From Alphaproteobacteria bacterium (GTDB taxonomy: Bacteria > Pseudomonadota > Alphaproteobacteria > Micropepsales > Micropepsaceae), in assembly GCA_021413465.1 (NCBI GenBank), contig JAIOQG010000343.1:1-32314 (forward strand): a stretch of DNA of 32,314 bases. The letters run 5' to 3'. Shown here in pieces: positions 1-10,252 of this stretch (position 1 is the stretch's first letter; each line of letters starts with the position of its first letter). The position numbers and the translations under genes are program-made. Under the pieces are notes generated by a model. The model saw nothing but the letters and a program-made list of their open reading frames with translations, was not told where the DNA came from and did not search any database.

Positions 1-645
1 CTTCTAACGGGAACTGTCCGATCGGAGGACGATGCCGGGCGGAGGCGGTACTTCAACAGTATGGCTGTTGTGTCCGGCGACGGGCGCGCCTTGGCGACCT
101 ATGACAAGGCGCATCTGGTCCCTTTCGGGGAATATTTGCCGCTGTTTCAACTTCTGGAACCGCTTGGCATTACGAAGCTTACCGGCGGCTCAGGCGGATA
201 TACCCCTGGGGCAGGTGTAAGGACGTTAGAAGTTCGAGGGACACCCAGTTTCGGGGTTTTGATCTGTTACGAGCTGATCTTTCCCGGCGCCGTGGTTGAA
301 CGCGGCAGGCGACCGCAATGGCTTGTAACGATGACCGATGATTCGTGGTTCGGCCCTTGGACTGGTCCCTATCAGCATCTTGGAATCGCGAAAATTCGCG
401 CTGCAGAAGAAGGTGTTTCGATTGTTCGTGCCGCGAATACGGGCGTATCCGCCATCATCGACCCTTACGGGCGGGTTATTACCTCTCTTGGGTTGGATAG
501 AGCCGGTTTCTTGGATGGGACACTGCCAAAGCCGCTAAAACAAACGATTTTTTCGCAAGTTGGCGACCTGCTGTTTGGGCTGATGTTGCTCGGGATTGCA
601 GGTGTAGGCTTATTTTTTTCACGTTCTGCGTTACAAGACGGTTGA
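1..645 (+). CDS. lnt: Apolipoprotein N-acyltransferase, C-terminal part (5' truncated by window edge)
   Basis: Frame 1 is open from base 1 (LLTGTVRSEDDAGRRRYFNSMAVVSGDG...). Nitrilase-like motifs YDKAHLVPFGEYLP, GVLICYELIFP and TDDSWFGPWTGPYQHLGIAKIRAAE are typical of Lnt. Confidence 0.93.
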   Translation, partial: LLTGTVRSEDDAGRRRYFNSMAVVSGDGRALATYDKAHLVPFGEYLPLFQLLEPLGITKLTGGSGGYTPGAGVRTLEVRGTPSFGVLICYELIFPGAVVERGRRPQWLVTMTDDSWFGPWTGPYQHLGIAKIRAAEEGVSIVRAANTGVSAIIDPYGRVITSLGLDRAGFLDGTLPKPLKQTIFSQVGDLLFGLMLLGIAGVGLFFSRSALQDG

Positions 646-937
646 CCATTACAGCGACGTAGCATTAAGTGAGAATCGTTGAATATCAAGTTGGCTCTGG
701 GGGCTGCTTGAAAACACTGGTTGCAAAGCGCGAGGGGCGCCGTGACCAATGAACCCCCATGCTCGTTGGCTTGTTTGCGTCAGATTGAAGACGTGCGTGA
801 GTGAAGTGCCGTGCCCTCGGGGGGCAAGGCCGTCAATAAAAGACGGCCACCGACAATGACGTATTCGTGGAGCATGTTTGCGGTCTGGTGGCTGCAGGCA
901 GGCGTCTCTTGTCAGTCGTAAAAGGAGTCCCCCCCCC

Positions 938-1405
938 TTGGCCAAAAAACAACCTTCATCCGTCGACGCTCACGTTGGCAGCCGCGTTCGCTTGCGCCGT
1001 ATGCTCATCGGTATGAGCCAGGAAAAGCTCGGCGAAAATCTGGGTCTGACCTTTCAACAGGTCCAGAAGTACGAAAAAGGAGCCAATCGTATTGGCGCCA
1101 GCCGACTCTACGATATCGCGACCATTCTTAGCGTGCCGGTGTCGTATTTCTTCGACGACCTGCAAGGTGAGCACGGCGTGAAGCGCATCAACACCCATGG
1201 CATTTCCTCCGATATCGATGCCGGACCGTACATGATGGAATTCGTGTCGAGCGCGGAGGGCTTTCAGCTCGTTCGTGCGTTCACGAAAATCACCGACCCG
1301 CGCGTGCGTAAGCGCATGCTTGAGCTCGTTAAATCCTTGACCGGCGAAGAAGAGGTCTATCCGGACTTCCGGGTTGTGGAATTGCGGGAAGCGCAACGCG
1401 CTTGA
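938..1405 (+). CDS. XRE-family HTH transcriptional regulator (PhrR-like), probable TTG start
   Basis: HTH: GSRVRLRRMLIGMSQEKLGENLGLTFQQVQKYEKGANRIGASRLYDIATILSVPVSYFF. The supplied ORF opens at 878; TTG 938 is preceded by AAAGGAG (921-927). The lnt-HTH-metK neighbourhood matches rhizobial actA(lnt)/phrR. Confidence 0.85.
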   Translation: MAKKQPSSVDAHVGSRVRLRRMLIGMSQEKLGENLGLTFQQVQKYEKGANRIGASRLYDIATILSVPVSYFFDDLQGEHGVKRINTHGISSDIDAGPYMMEFVSSAEGFQLVRAFTKITDPRVRKRMLELVKSLTGEEEVYPDFRVVELREAQRA

Positions 1406-1430
1406 CGTAGAAGAGCATCCCTGAGAGAAA

Positions 1431-1471
1431 GCCGCGCTTTTCGCGACCGCGAAAGGCGCGGCTATTTTTTT
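1431..1471 (+). terminator. Intrinsic terminator (or attenuator) between the HTH gene and metK
   Basis: 14-bp stem GCCGCGCTTTTCGC (1431-1444) / GCGAAAGGCGCGGC (1449-1462), one G-U pair, GACC loop, then TATTTTTTT. Confidence 0.85.
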
Positions 1472-1487
1472 ATCGGCAGATCACGAA

Positions 1488-2660
1488 ATGTCCATCCGCA
1501 AGAATTACCTGTTTACCAGCGAATCAGTTTCCGAGGGGCATCCCGACAAGGTGTGCGACCGGATCTCTGATTCGATCGTCGATCTGCTTTTGAGCCATAT
1601 GCCGGAAGCACGCATTGCGCTTGAGACGCTGGCGACCACGAATCGCGTCGTCCTGGCTGGCGAAGTGCGCGGGCCGGAGAGCATCGGGCACGATCAGCTT
1701 ATTGAAACCGCGCGTGATGCCATCAAAGACATCGGGTACGAACAGGAAGGCTTTGATTGGCGCAAGGTGCGCATCGAATGCTTGGTGCATGCTCAGTCTG
1801 CCGACATTGCGGTTGGTGTCGATGCGGCGGGCAATAAGGACGAAGGGGCTGGCGACCAGGGCATCATGTTCGGCTATGCCTGTCGCGAAACCGACGAGTA
1901 CATGCCGGCGCCAATTCACTATTCGCATCGCATTTTGAAGGCGCTGTCGGATGCGCGCCGCTCGGGCAAAGCCAAGGGGTTGCTTCCCGACGCGAAAAGT
2001 CAGGTGACCTTGCAGTATGAAAACGGCAAGCCCGTGCGTGCTACGAAAATCGTCGTTTCAACGCAACACGCAGACGGCCTTGAGCAGAGGGATGTTCGGG
2101 CCATCGTTAAGCCCTACATCGAAAAGATGATGCCGGCCGGCTGGATGTGCCCGGAGGAGGGATTGTTCGTAAATCCGACCGGGCGCTTTGTGATCGGCGG
2201 ACCCGATGGCGATACAGGTTTGACGGGCCGAAAAATTATTGTCGACACATACGGCGGCGCTGCGCCACACGGCGGTGGGGCGTTTTCGGGCAAGGATCCG
2301 ACGAAGGTTGATCGCTCGGCCGCTTATTGCGCCCGCTATTTGGCAAAGAACGTTGTCGCGGCGGGATTGGCCGAGCGTTGCACTATCCAGATCGCATATG
2401 CGATCGGCGTTGCGGATCCGATGTCGTTTTACGTCGACCTTCACGACACGGGTCATGTGGATGAGGCGGCGTTGGAGAAAATCCTGCCGGAAATCGTCAG
2501 CTTGAAGCCGCGCGGCATTCGCGAGCATTTGAGCCTCAACCGCCCTATTTATGCACGTACGTCTGCCTATGGGCATTTCGGCCGGGCGCCTGAAGCCGAT
2601 GGCGGCTTTTCTTGGGAACGAACCGATATCGCGCCTCAACTGAAGCGGCACTTCGCCTGA
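1488..2660 (+). CDS. metK: S-adenosylmethionine synthase
   Basis: [36 protein letters not shown] and [19 protein letters not shown] motifs. Confidence 0.98.
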   Translation: MSIRKNYLFTSESVSEGHPDKVCDRISDSIVDLLLSHMPEARIALETLATTNRVVLAGEVRGPESIGHDQLIETARDAIKDIGYEQEGFDWRKVRIECLVHAQSADIAVGVDAAGNKDEGAGDQGIMFGYACRETDEYMPAPIHYSHRILKALSDARRSGKAKGLLPDAKSQVTLQYENGKPVRATKIVVSTQHADGLEQRDVRAIVKPYIEKMMPAGWMCPEEGLFVNPTGRFVIGGPDGDTGLTGRKIIVDTYGGAAPHGGGAFSGKDPTKVDRSAAYCARYLAKNVVAAGLAERCTIQIAYAIGVADPMSFYVDLHDTGHVDEAALEKILPEIVSLKPRGIREHLSLNRPIYARTSAYGHFGRAPEADGGFSWERTDIAPQLKRHFA

Positions 2661-3337
2661 CGGAGACGGGAAGCCGGCGGAGCGATCTCTACGGCCGGCG
2701 GACGGGGCGACCGCTTAGCGGCCAGCAAGAGGCGCTGATCGGTTCGCTGTTGCCGCGCCTCATTGTTTCGTCAGGATCGATCGATCTGCCATCGCTTTTT
2801 CCGGGCGCGAAAAATTTTGCGCTCGAAGTTGGATTTGGCGGTGGCGAACATCTCGTCGCGCAGTCGCAAGCCTTTCCATCGACCGGGTTCATTGGCTGCG
2901 AGCCATTCCTGAACGGCTTGGCCAAGTTGCTTTCGCAAATCGACGCGTTGGCACTCAAAAACATACGGATCCATACCGACGACGCGCGCGATGTTCTGGT
3001 GCGTTTGCCAGATCAATCGCTCTCATCGGTGTTCGTAATGTTTCCCGATCCTTGGCCCAAAGTCCGGCACCACAAGCGCCGCTTCTTCCAACGCCAGACG
3101 TTGGATCTGCTTGCGCGGGTGCTTCGTCCCGGCGGCGAACTGCGCTTGGCAACTGACCATATGGACTATGCGAGGTGGGCCTTGGCGCATTTGATGGCAG
3201 ATGTGCGATTCCGCTGGAGCGCGCGCAGCGCTGCGGATTGGCGGGTGCGGCCTGAAGGCTGGCCGCCAACGCGCTATGAGCAAAAAGCCTTAATAGCCGG
3301 GCGTTCTTGTGTGTATCTGGCCTTCCAACGGGCTTGA
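2612..3337 (+). CDS. trmB: tRNA (guanine-N7-)-methyltransferase; start uncertain (TTG 2612 or CTG ~2657)
   Basis: [36 protein letters not shown] and [13 protein letters not shown] motifs; overlaps the metK 3' end. Confidence 0.93.
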   Translation: MGTNRYRASTEAALRLTETGSRRSDLYGRRTGRPLSGQQEALIGSLLPRLIVSSGSIDLPSLFPGAKNFALEVGFGGGEHLVAQSQAFPSTGFIGCEPFLNGLAKLLSQIDALALKNIRIHTDDARDVLVRLPDQSLSSVFVMFPDPWPKVRHHKRRFFQRQTLDLLARVLRPGGELRLATDHMDYARWALAHLMADVRFRWSARSAADWRVRPEGWPPTRYEQKALIAGRSCVYLAFQRA

Positions 3338-3353
3338 ATTTGCTTCTTGGCTC

Positions 3354-3382
3354 TTGGCGCGGGGTGGCCCAGTTGCTATCTT
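3354..3382 (+). promoter_or_regulatory. Candidate sigma70-type promoter for rimP-nusA-ylxR-infB
   Basis: TTGGCG (3354-3359), 17-nt spacer, TATCTT (3377-3382), upstream of rimP. Confidence 0.4.
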
Positions 3383-3481
3383 CCGCGCCTATTCCCGGAC
3401 AAGAGAGATTACTTGTTCGCTGGCTGGGTCACCTCAGCCGGGCGGCCGGAGGCATTTGTTTCGGCGAAACTTACTTGGTGA

Positions 3482-4018
3482 ATGATGTCGCGCATTGCAG
3501 AACTCGAGCGTTTGATCGAACCCATCGCCACTGCGCTGGGTTACGGCCTCGTGCGCGTTCGACTGACCGGTGCGCATGTGCCGGCGCTTCAAGTGATGGC
3601 TGAGCGCACCGATGGCACAATGGATATTGAGGACTGCGCGAAGCTCAGCCGTGCGATTTCCGCGGCGTTCGAAGAGAAAGATCCGATCGACACGGAATAT
3701 GTCCTCGAAGTGTCGTCACCGGGGATCGACCGGCCGCTAACGCGCCGTCGCGATTTCGAGACTTACGCGGGCCACGAATTGAAGATCGAGCTGAAGCAGC
3801 CGATCGAGGGACGCAAACGCATTCGCGGCGTGCTCAAGGGGCTCAAGGGCGACGAGGTGGTGGTCGAGACCATCTTGGGCGAAGAGAAACGACTTGGCGA
3901 CCTCGCGGTTCCTTACCTTTCGATCGGCGATGCGAAGCTCGTGTTGACCGATGCATTAATTGAACATGATTTGAAACGCAGAAAGGCTGCCGGCATCAGC
4001 GCGGCGCAATCGGAGTGA
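3482..4018 (+). CDS. rimP: Ribosome maturation factor RimP
   Basis: DIEDCAKLSRAISAAFEEKDPIDTEYVLEVSSPGIDRPLTRRRDFETYAGHELKIEL; located upstream of nusA. Confidence 0.96.
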   Translation: MMSRIAELERLIEPIATALGYGLVRVRLTGAHVPALQVMAERTDGTMDIEDCAKLSRAISAAFEEKDPIDTEYVLEVSSPGIDRPLTRRRDFETYAGHELKIELKQPIEGRKRIRGVLKGLKGDEVVVETILGEEKRLGDLAVPYLSIGDAKLVLTDALIEHDLKRRKAAGISAAQSE

Positions 4019-4024
4019 CGACAA

Positions 4025-5617
4025 ATGGCCGTTAGTGCAAATAGACTTGAACTTCTTCAGATCGCTGACGCCGTCGCGCGTGAAAAATCGATCGACAAAC
4101 AGATCGTGATTGCGGCGATGGAAGAATCGATCCAGAAGGCTGCGAAATCGCGCTACGGCCAAGACAACGAAATTAAGGCCGAGATCGATCCGAAGACCGG
4201 TGAAACCCGGCTGCATCGTCTTCGGTTGGTTGTCGACAAGGTGGAGAACGAGGCGACAGAAATTACGCTCGACGAGGCGCAGATCCGCAATCCGGCAGCG
4301 CAGACCGGCGACTTGATTGCCGAACCTTTGCCGCCCATCGATTTCGGACGCATTGCCGCTCAAGCCGCGAAGCAAGTCATTTTCCAAAAGGTGCGCGATG
4401 CAGAGCGCGAGAAGCAGTTCGAGGAGTACAAAGATAGGATTGGCGAAGTCGTTCACGGCACGGTGAAGCGGGTCGAATACGGCAACGTGGTCGTCGATCT
4501 GGGCCGCGGCGAAGCGTTCGTGCGTCGCGACGAGTTGCTGCCGCGCGAGACATTCCGCACCGGCGATCGCATTCGCGCTTATATCTACGATGTGCGGCGC
4601 GAAGCGCGCGGGCCGCAGATTTTCTTGTCACGCACACATCCGCAGTTCATGGCGAAGTTGTTTGCGCAGGAAGTTCCGGAAATCTATGACGGTATCATCG
4701 AGATCAAGTCGGTTGCCCGGGATCCGGGTTCGCGCGCGAAAATCGCGGTGATTTCAAACGACTCGTCGATCGATCCCGTTGGTGCTTGTGTCGGTATGCG
4801 CGGCAGTCGCGTGCAAGCCGTCGTGCAAGAGCTGCAGGGCGAGAAAATCGACATCATTCCATGGTCGCTCGATGCGGCGAACTTCGTGGTCAATGCATTG
4901 GCGCCGGCTGAGGTTGCCAAAGTGGTGCTCGACGACGATACGCGGCGCATCGAAGTCGTCGTCGGCGAGGATCAACTTTCGCTGGCGATCGGGCGCCGCG
5001 GACAAAACGTTCGCTTGGCGTCGCAGTTGACCGGATGGCAGATCGACATTTTGACGGAAGCCGAAGAATCCGAGCGCCGTCAGGAGCAATTCCGCAAGCG
5101 AACGGAGCTGTTCATGAACTCCATCGACGTCGATGAGACGTTGGCGCAATTGCTGGCGGCGGAGAACTTCTCGGCGGTTGAAGATCTCGCTTACGTGGCG
5201 GTCGACGAGCTTGCCGAAATTCAGGGCATCGGTGAGGAAACGGCAGCAGAGCTGCAGCGGCGCGCGCTTGAGTATCTTGAGAAACAGAGCGCCATTCTCG
5301 ACGAGAAGCGCCGCGAGCTTGGCGTCGAAGACGGCATGCTGGCGGTCGAAGGTGTTACGCCTGCGATGGCGGTGGCGCTGGGCGAAGGCGGCGTGAAAAC
5401 GTTGGAAGATCTTGCGGGATGCGCGACCGACGATCTGTTGGGTTGGACGGAGCAGGTCAATGGCGAGCGCAAGCGTCAACCCGGTATACTCGAGAACACG
5501 GGACTGAACGCCGACGATGCGAACGCGATCATTATGGCGGCACGTGTCGCCGCGGGCTGGATCGAAGCGCCGGTCGTAGAGGCGGTCGAAGAGCCAGCGG
5601 AGGACGTCACAGAGTGA
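4025..5617 (+). CDS. nusA: Transcription termination/antitermination protein NusA
   Basis: S1/KH domains, IGRRGQNVRLASQLTGWQIDILTE, and acidic C-terminal helix-hairpin repeats. Confidence 0.98.
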   Translation: MAVSANRLELLQIADAVAREKSIDKQIVIAAMEESIQKAAKSRYGQDNEIKAEIDPKTGETRLHRLRLVVDKVENEATEITLDEAQIRNPAAQTGDLIAEPLPPIDFGRIAAQAAKQVIFQKVRDAEREKQFEEYKDRIGEVVHGTVKRVEYGNVVVDLGRGEAFVRRDELLPRETFRTGDRIRAYIYDVRREARGPQIFLSRTHPQFMAKLFAQEVPEIYDGIIEIKSVARDPGSRAKIAVISNDSSIDPVGACVGMRGSRVQAVVQELQGEKIDIIPWSLDAANFVVNALAPAEVAKVVLDDDTRRIEVVVGEDQLSLAIGRRGQNVRLASQLTGWQIDILTEAEESERRQEQFRKRTELFMNSIDVDETLAQLLAAENFSAVEDLAYVAVDELAEIQGIGEETAAELQRRALEYLEKQSAILDEKRRELGVEDGMLAVEGVTPAMAVALGEGGVKTLEDLAGCATDDLLGWTEQVNGERKRQPGILENTGLNADDANAIIMAARVAAGWIEAPVVEAVEEPAEDVTE

Positions 5618-6267
5618 CGAGAGGCCGCGGCCACACTGCGAAGGTTGAAGACGATCACGGCGCCGAAGGTCCCCTTCGGCGCTGTATCGTTTCGGGCGAG
5701 GTGCAGGCTCCCGAGCGGATGGTGAGGTTCGTGGAGGGGCCCGACCGGCTCATCGTTCCCGACGTTGCGCACAAACTTCCGGGGCGGGGCTTTTGGGTTA
5801 CATCGACGCGCGAGGCGGTGAGCCGCGCTTGCGAGAAGGGCCTTTTTGCGAAGGCCGCAAAAGCGGCCGTGATCTGCCCGCCAGACCTCCCGGATTTGGT
5901 TGAGAAGCTTTTGGTCCAACGCTGTATCGAGCATTTGGGGCTTGCGCGCCGGGCCGGGCGCATTGTCAGCGGGTTTGCCCAAGTGGAAGCCGCGTTTCGG
6001 GCGCGGGATGGGCGTATCGCCGCACTGGTCGAGGCCTCTGAATCCGGGCCTGCGGATCGCGGAAAGCTTATGACTTATGCCCAGCGGCAGGGGGCGATCC
6101 CGGTTATCGGTTGCCTGTCGCAAGCGGAAATCGGCTTGGCATTCGGGCGTGAAAGTGTGGTACATGCTGCGCTAACGGCAGGCGCGCTCGCTATACGGTT
6201 TGTAACCGAGGCAGAGCGGCTTGGCGGTTTCCGCGTTTTGTGTCCGCCTGAGTGGGGCGCGGCTTGA
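5614..6267 (+). CDS. YlxR/DUF448 plus L7Ae-like RNA-binding protein
   Basis: PLRRCIVSGEVQAPERMVRFV (YlxR-like) followed by an L7Ae-like segment (LGLARRAGRIVSGFAQVEAAF). GTG 5614 overlaps the nusA stop as GTGA, in frame with ORF 5419..6267; located between nusA and infB. Confidence 0.88.
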   Translation: MTRGRGHTAKVEDDHGAEGPLRRCIVSGEVQAPERMVRFVEGPDRLIVPDVAHKLPGRGFWVTSTREAVSRACEKGLFAKAAKAAVICPPDLPDLVEKLLVQRCIEHLGLARRAGRIVSGFAQVEAAFRARDGRIAALVEASESGPADRGKLMTYAQRQGAIPVIGCLSQAEIGLAFGRESVVHAALTAGALAIRFVTEAERLGGFRVLCPPEWGAA

Positions 6268-6342
6268 TGACCGCGGACCGTTATCGTTGTTTGGAAAAGC
6301 GTTTCAATTCGCCGTTTGGGCGACAAGGATCGAAAATCGCGC

Positions 6343-9078
6343 ATGACTGATAGTAAGACCCCGGAAGGCGAAAAGACGTTGCATGCCTCTGGGCCGAAAA
6401 CGTTGTCCGTGAAGCGTCCCGACGCGGGCGTTGTGCGCCAGGCGTTTAGTCATGGTCGTTCGAAGTCCGTGGTGGTCGAGAAAAAGCGGGTGCCTACGCG
6501 CCCGGGAACTCCCACCAGGCCCGAGAGCGCTAGACCTGCTCCTGAGGTTGCAAAGGTCGAAGCGGCTCCTGTCGCGCCGCCGGCGCCAGCCAAAGCCGTC
6601 AAGCCGCCGGTGCAGCCTAAGTCGGGCGGCATGGTATTGCGTACGCTGACGGAAGAAGAAAAAGACGCGCGCTCGCGTGCGCTCAAAGATGCACGCGTGG
6701 CCGAGGAAGGCGAGCGTCGCAAGGTTCAGGAAGAGGCCAAGCGCCGCGCGGAAGAAGAGGCACGGCTCGCGCTTGAGCGTGAGGCCGCGGCCAAGCGGAA
6801 AATCGAGGACGAGGCCCGCCGCATTCTGGAAGACAGCGCGCGCCGAAAATTGGAAGACGAAGTGCGCCGTCGCCCCGAAACACAGGAAGAGCGCGCTGCG
6901 GCCGCAGCCGCGCCGCGGCCAAGTTCGCGCCCCTCTTCAGGTGCACCGGCACCGAGATCGAGTACCGGCGCTCCTGCGGCGCGTCCGCCCGGTCCGGCGC
7001 GGCCGGCTCCCGGTCCAAGCGGTGGTGCGACAGGTATCGGTTTCCCGCCTCGTCGTATGACGGGCGGCGAAGAAGATGCGGCGGGCCGCCTCGCGCGACG
7101 ACGTATGGGGCCCCCAGGTCCCGGCGGCGCTAAAGGGCCCCCGCCAAAGGCGCCGACCACGCCGCGCAAGGTTGCGGATGATGGCCGGCGTACAGGCAAA
7201 CTCAGTGTCGTTACGGCGCTCGACGATCAAGAGCGCGTGCGCTCGATCGCCGCCTACAAGCGGCATGTGCAGCGTCAGCGGGCGCAGCTGGGCAACAAGA
7301 ATGCGGAAGCGCCGCTGAAGATCGTTCGCGACGTCGTGATCCCCGAAGCGATCACGGTGCAGGAACTTGCAAACCGTATGGCGACGCGTGCCGTCGACAT
7401 CATCAAATCCCTGATGAAGCAAGGGCAGATGGTGACGATCAACACGTCACTGGATGCGGATACCGCACAGCTGGTCGCGGAAGAATTCGGGCACACCGTC
7501 AAACGCGTGGCGGAAGCCGACGTGCTCGAAGGCCTGGTGGGCGACATCGATACCGACGAAACGCTTGTGGCGCGCGCTCCGGTCGTGACGATCATGGGTC
7601 ATGTCGATCACGGCAAGACTTCGCTGCTCGACGCTTTGCGGCAAACGGATGTTGCAGCCGGCGAAGCGGGCGGTATTACACAGCATATCGGCGCTTATCA
7701 GGTGACGCTGCCGTCCAAACAGAAGATTACGTTCCTCGACACGCCGGGCCATGCCGCGTTTACCGCGATGCGCGCGCGCGGCGCGAAGGTCACAGATATC
7801 GTGGTCCTGGTGGTCGCGGCAGACGACGGCGTGATGCCGCAAACGATCGAAGCCATCAATCACGCGAAAGCGGCGAATGTTCCGATCATTGTGGCGATCA
7901 ACAAGATCGACAAGCCGGGGGCGACGCCCGACCGCGTGCGGACAGAGTTGTTGACGCATGAGATCGTCGTCGAATCCATGGGCGGCGAGACGCAAGCGAT
8001 CGAAGTTTCGGCGACGAAGAAACTGAACCTCGACAAGCTCGAAGAAGCGATCTTGCTGCAGGCCGAAGTGTTGAATCTGCGCTCCAATCCCAATCGTCCG
8101 GCCTCCGGCGCGATTGTCGAAGCGAAGCTCGACAAAGGCCGCGGTCCGGTCGCCACTGTTCTCGTTCATCGTGGCACTATCCGGGTCGGCGACATTGTTG
8201 TGGCTGGCGCCGAATGGGGCCGGGTGCGCGCGCTCGTCAATGAGCGGGGCGAACAAGTTGCCAGCGCCGGGCCCTCGGAACCCGTTGAAATTCTCGGTAT
8301 TTCGGCGCCACCGGAAGCGGGCGACGACTTTGCGGTTGTCGATAGCGAAGGGCGGGCACGCGAGGTTGCGGATTTCCGTGCACGCAAAAAGCGCGAAGCT
8401 CGCACGCATGCGAGCGGGCGCACATCGCTCGATCAAGTTTTGGCGCAGCGCGGTTTGGGCGAGACGAAGATTTTGCCGTTGGTCGTCAAATCCGACGTGC
8501 AGGGTTCGGTCGAAGCCATTTCTTCCGCGCTGTCGCAATTGTCGACGGCGGAAGTCAAGGCGCAAGTTCTGCATGCCGGCGTCGGCGGTGTCACGCAAAG
8601 CGACATCATTCTTGCCCGCGCCTCAGGCGCGCCGATCATTGCGTTCAACGTGCGCGCGACGGCGGAAGCGCGCGACATGGCGAAGCGCGATGGTGTCGAG
8701 ATCCGCTACTATTCGATCATCTACAACATCATCGACGACATAAAAGCTGCGATGTCCGGTTTGTTGCCGCCGACATTGCGCGAGAATTTCCTCGGCTATG
8801 CGACGATCCTCGAAGTCTTCAACATCACGAAGGTCGGCAAGGTTGCCGGATGCCGCGTGACCGAGGGCAAGGTGTTGCGCGGGAACAAGGTGCGCCTGTT
8901 GCGCGACAACGTGGTGATCCACGAGGGTACGCTGTCGACCTTGAAGCGTTTCAAGGACGAAGTGAAGGAAGTGGTCAACGGCCAAGAATGCGGTATGGCC
9001 TTCGACAACTACCAGGACATCCAAAAAGGCGACCAGATTGAGTGCTTCGAGGTTGAGACGATCAAGCGGACGCTGTAG
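6343..9078 (+). CDS. infB: Translation initiation factor IF-2
   Basis: [38 protein letters not shown] and [10 protein letters not shown] motifs. ATG 6343 ([26 protein letters not shown]) is preferred over TTG 6316. Confidence 0.98.
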   Translation: MTDSKTPEGEKTLHASGPKTLSVKRPDAGVVRQAFSHGRSKSVVVEKKRVPTRPGTPTRPESARPAPEVAKVEAAPVAPPAPAKAVKPPVQPKSGGMVLRTLTEEEKDARSRALKDARVAEEGERRKVQEEAKRRAEEEARLALEREAAAKRKIEDEARRILEDSARRKLEDEVRRRPETQEERAAAAAAPRPSSRPSSGAPAPRSSTGAPAARPPGPARPAPGPSGGATGIGFPPRRMTGGEEDAAGRLARRRMGPPGPGGAKGPPPKAPTTPRKVADDGRRTGKLSVVTALDDQERVRSIAAYKRHVQRQRAQLGNKNAEAPLKIVRDVVIPEAITVQELANRMATRAVDIIKSLMKQGQMVTINTSLDADTAQLVAEEFGHTVKRVAEADVLEGLVGDIDTDETLVARAPVVTIMGHVDHGKTSLLDALRQTDVAAGEAGGITQHIGAYQVTLPSKQKITFLDTPGHAAFTAMRARGAKVTDIVVLVVAADDGVMPQTIEAINHAKAANVPIIVAINKIDKPGATPDRVRTELLTHEIVVESMGGETQAIEVSATKKLNLDKLEEAILLQAEVLNLRSNPNRPASGAIVEAKLDKGRGPVATVLVHRGTIRVGDIVVAGAEWGRVRALVNERGEQVASAGPSEPVEILGISAPPEAGDDFAVVDSEGRAREVADFRARKKREARTHASGRTSLDQVLAQRGLGETKILPLVVKSDVQGSVEAISSALSQLSTAEVKAQVLHAGVGGVTQSDIILARASGAPIIAFNVRATAEARDMAKRDGVEIRYYSIIYNIIDDIKAAMSGLLPPTLRENFLGYATILEVFNITKVGKVAGCRVTEGKVLRGNKVRLLRDNVVIHEGTLSTLKRFKDEVKEVVNGQECGMAFDNYQDIQKGDQIECFEVETIKRTL

Positions 9079-9093
9079 CGGCGTCTGCTTGCG

Positions 9094-10173
9094 TCAAGCC
9101 GCCTTAACCGGCCATGGGCCGATGTACCTCGACTGTGGGCGGATAAGCCGGCCGGTCTGTTCCTGCTCTCTTGCGTGGGCGATCCAACCCGCGGTGCGGC
9201 CAAGGCCGAATACCGGCGTGAATCCTGCGCGAGGGATATCGAGCGCTTCCAGCAATAGCGCGGTGTAGAATTCAACGTTCGTGTCGAGCCGCCTGTCGGA
9301 CTTGAAGTCGCGCAGTGCGCGCAATGCTGCGGCTTCGACGGCTTCGGCGAGCGCGATGCGGTTAGCGCGGCCCTTGAACTTTGCCACCGTCATTTTCAAA
9401 ACGTTCGCGCGCGGGTCGCGCACGCGATAGACACGATGGCCGAAACCCATCAGACGCTCGCCCCGTTTGAGGGCATCTGAAATCCAAGCGTCGGCATTGC
9501 CGGGCGTTCCTACTGCATCGAGCATATCGAGCACGGGGCCCGGTGCGCCGCCATGCAGCGGGCCTTTTAGGGCGCATAACGCGGCGACGACTGCCGATGG
9601 CAGGCGGGCTGCTGTCGATGCGACCACGCGTGCGGCGAAGGTCGATGCGTTCAAGCCATGATCGATGATGGTGACGAGATAGGATTCAAACGCACGCACT
9701 TCGTCCGCGTCGCCCGATCGCCCGCGGATCATGCGAAAAACGTCGGCCGCATGCGGCAACGATATGTCGGGCTCCACCGAATTGAGGCCTGCCGTGGTGC
9801 GCATGGCGCACGCCGCAGCGACGCCTGCGGCCGCGAGGACGTCGAAAGGTTCTTGCCCAGATTCGCCGTCGGGGATGGATGACAAGAGCAACCTCATTGC
9901 TTCCGTTGCCGTCAACCTGCCTAGGCTGGGCAGTAGCGGAACGAAATGCGTGAATGCTTTCGCGCGAGCGGCGCCCAGCCGGTCGCGCATGCTGGCGATG
10001 TCCGTCGGCACAGGCACGAACCCTGCCCACAACAGCGCAACGGCTTGTTCGTAAGATGCGGAGCCTGCCAGTTCTTCAAGGTCATGACCGCGGATGATCA
10101 GGCGGCCGGCTTCCCCATCGACGTGGCTCAGTACCGTTTCGGCGGCGATGACATTGTCGAGGCCCGTACCCAT
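9094..10173 (-). CDS. Citrate synthase / methylcitrate synthase family protein
   Basis: GPLHGGA, MGFGHRVYRVRDPRANVL, NVEFYTALLLEAL and GWIAHAREQEQTGRLIRPQSRYIGP motifs; GGAGAAG-like SD upstream of ATG. Confidence 0.9.
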   Translation of the reverse strand: MGTGLDNVIAAETVLSHVDGEAGRLIIRGHDLEELAGSASYEQAVALLWAGFVPVPTDIASMRDRLGAARAKAFTHFVPLLPSLGRLTATEAMRLLLSSIPDGESGQEPFDVLAAAGVAAACAMRTTAGLNSVEPDISLPHAADVFRMIRGRSGDADEVRAFESYLVTIIDHGLNASTFAARVVASTAARLPSAVVAALCALKGPLHGGAPGPVLDMLDAVGTPGNADAWISDALKRGERLMGFGHRVYRVRDPRANVLKMTVAKFKGRANRIALAEAVEAAALRALRDFKSDRRLDTNVEFYTALLLEALDIPRAGFTPVFGLGRTAGWIAHAREQEQTGRLIRPQSRYIGPWPVKAA

Positions 10174-10252
10174 TTCACTTCTCCACTTTGCAACCTGACG
10201 AAAAAGATGGATGTTGGCATCGGCTTCGTCAATCTTGAATCAATATATCAAC

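Noticed and set aside
1406-1487. SAM riboswitch upstream of metK
   Set aside because: Only ~25 nt precede the terminator hairpin; not enough for an aptamer, and no SAM-II-like pseudoknot was seen.
4754-5479. 241-aa minus-strand ORF opposite nusA
   Set aside because: Overlaps well-supported nusA coding sequence; no domain signal.
6700-7200. Repetitive low-complexity region in infB as a repeat element
   Set aside because: Codes for the usual charged/Ala-Pro-rich N-terminal linker of alphaproteobacterial IF-2.
7447-8598. 383-aa minus-strand ORF opposite infB
   Set aside because: Antisense shadow of the infB GTPase region in GC-rich DNA; no recognisable domain and Arg/His/Asp-rich composition typical of shadow ORFs.
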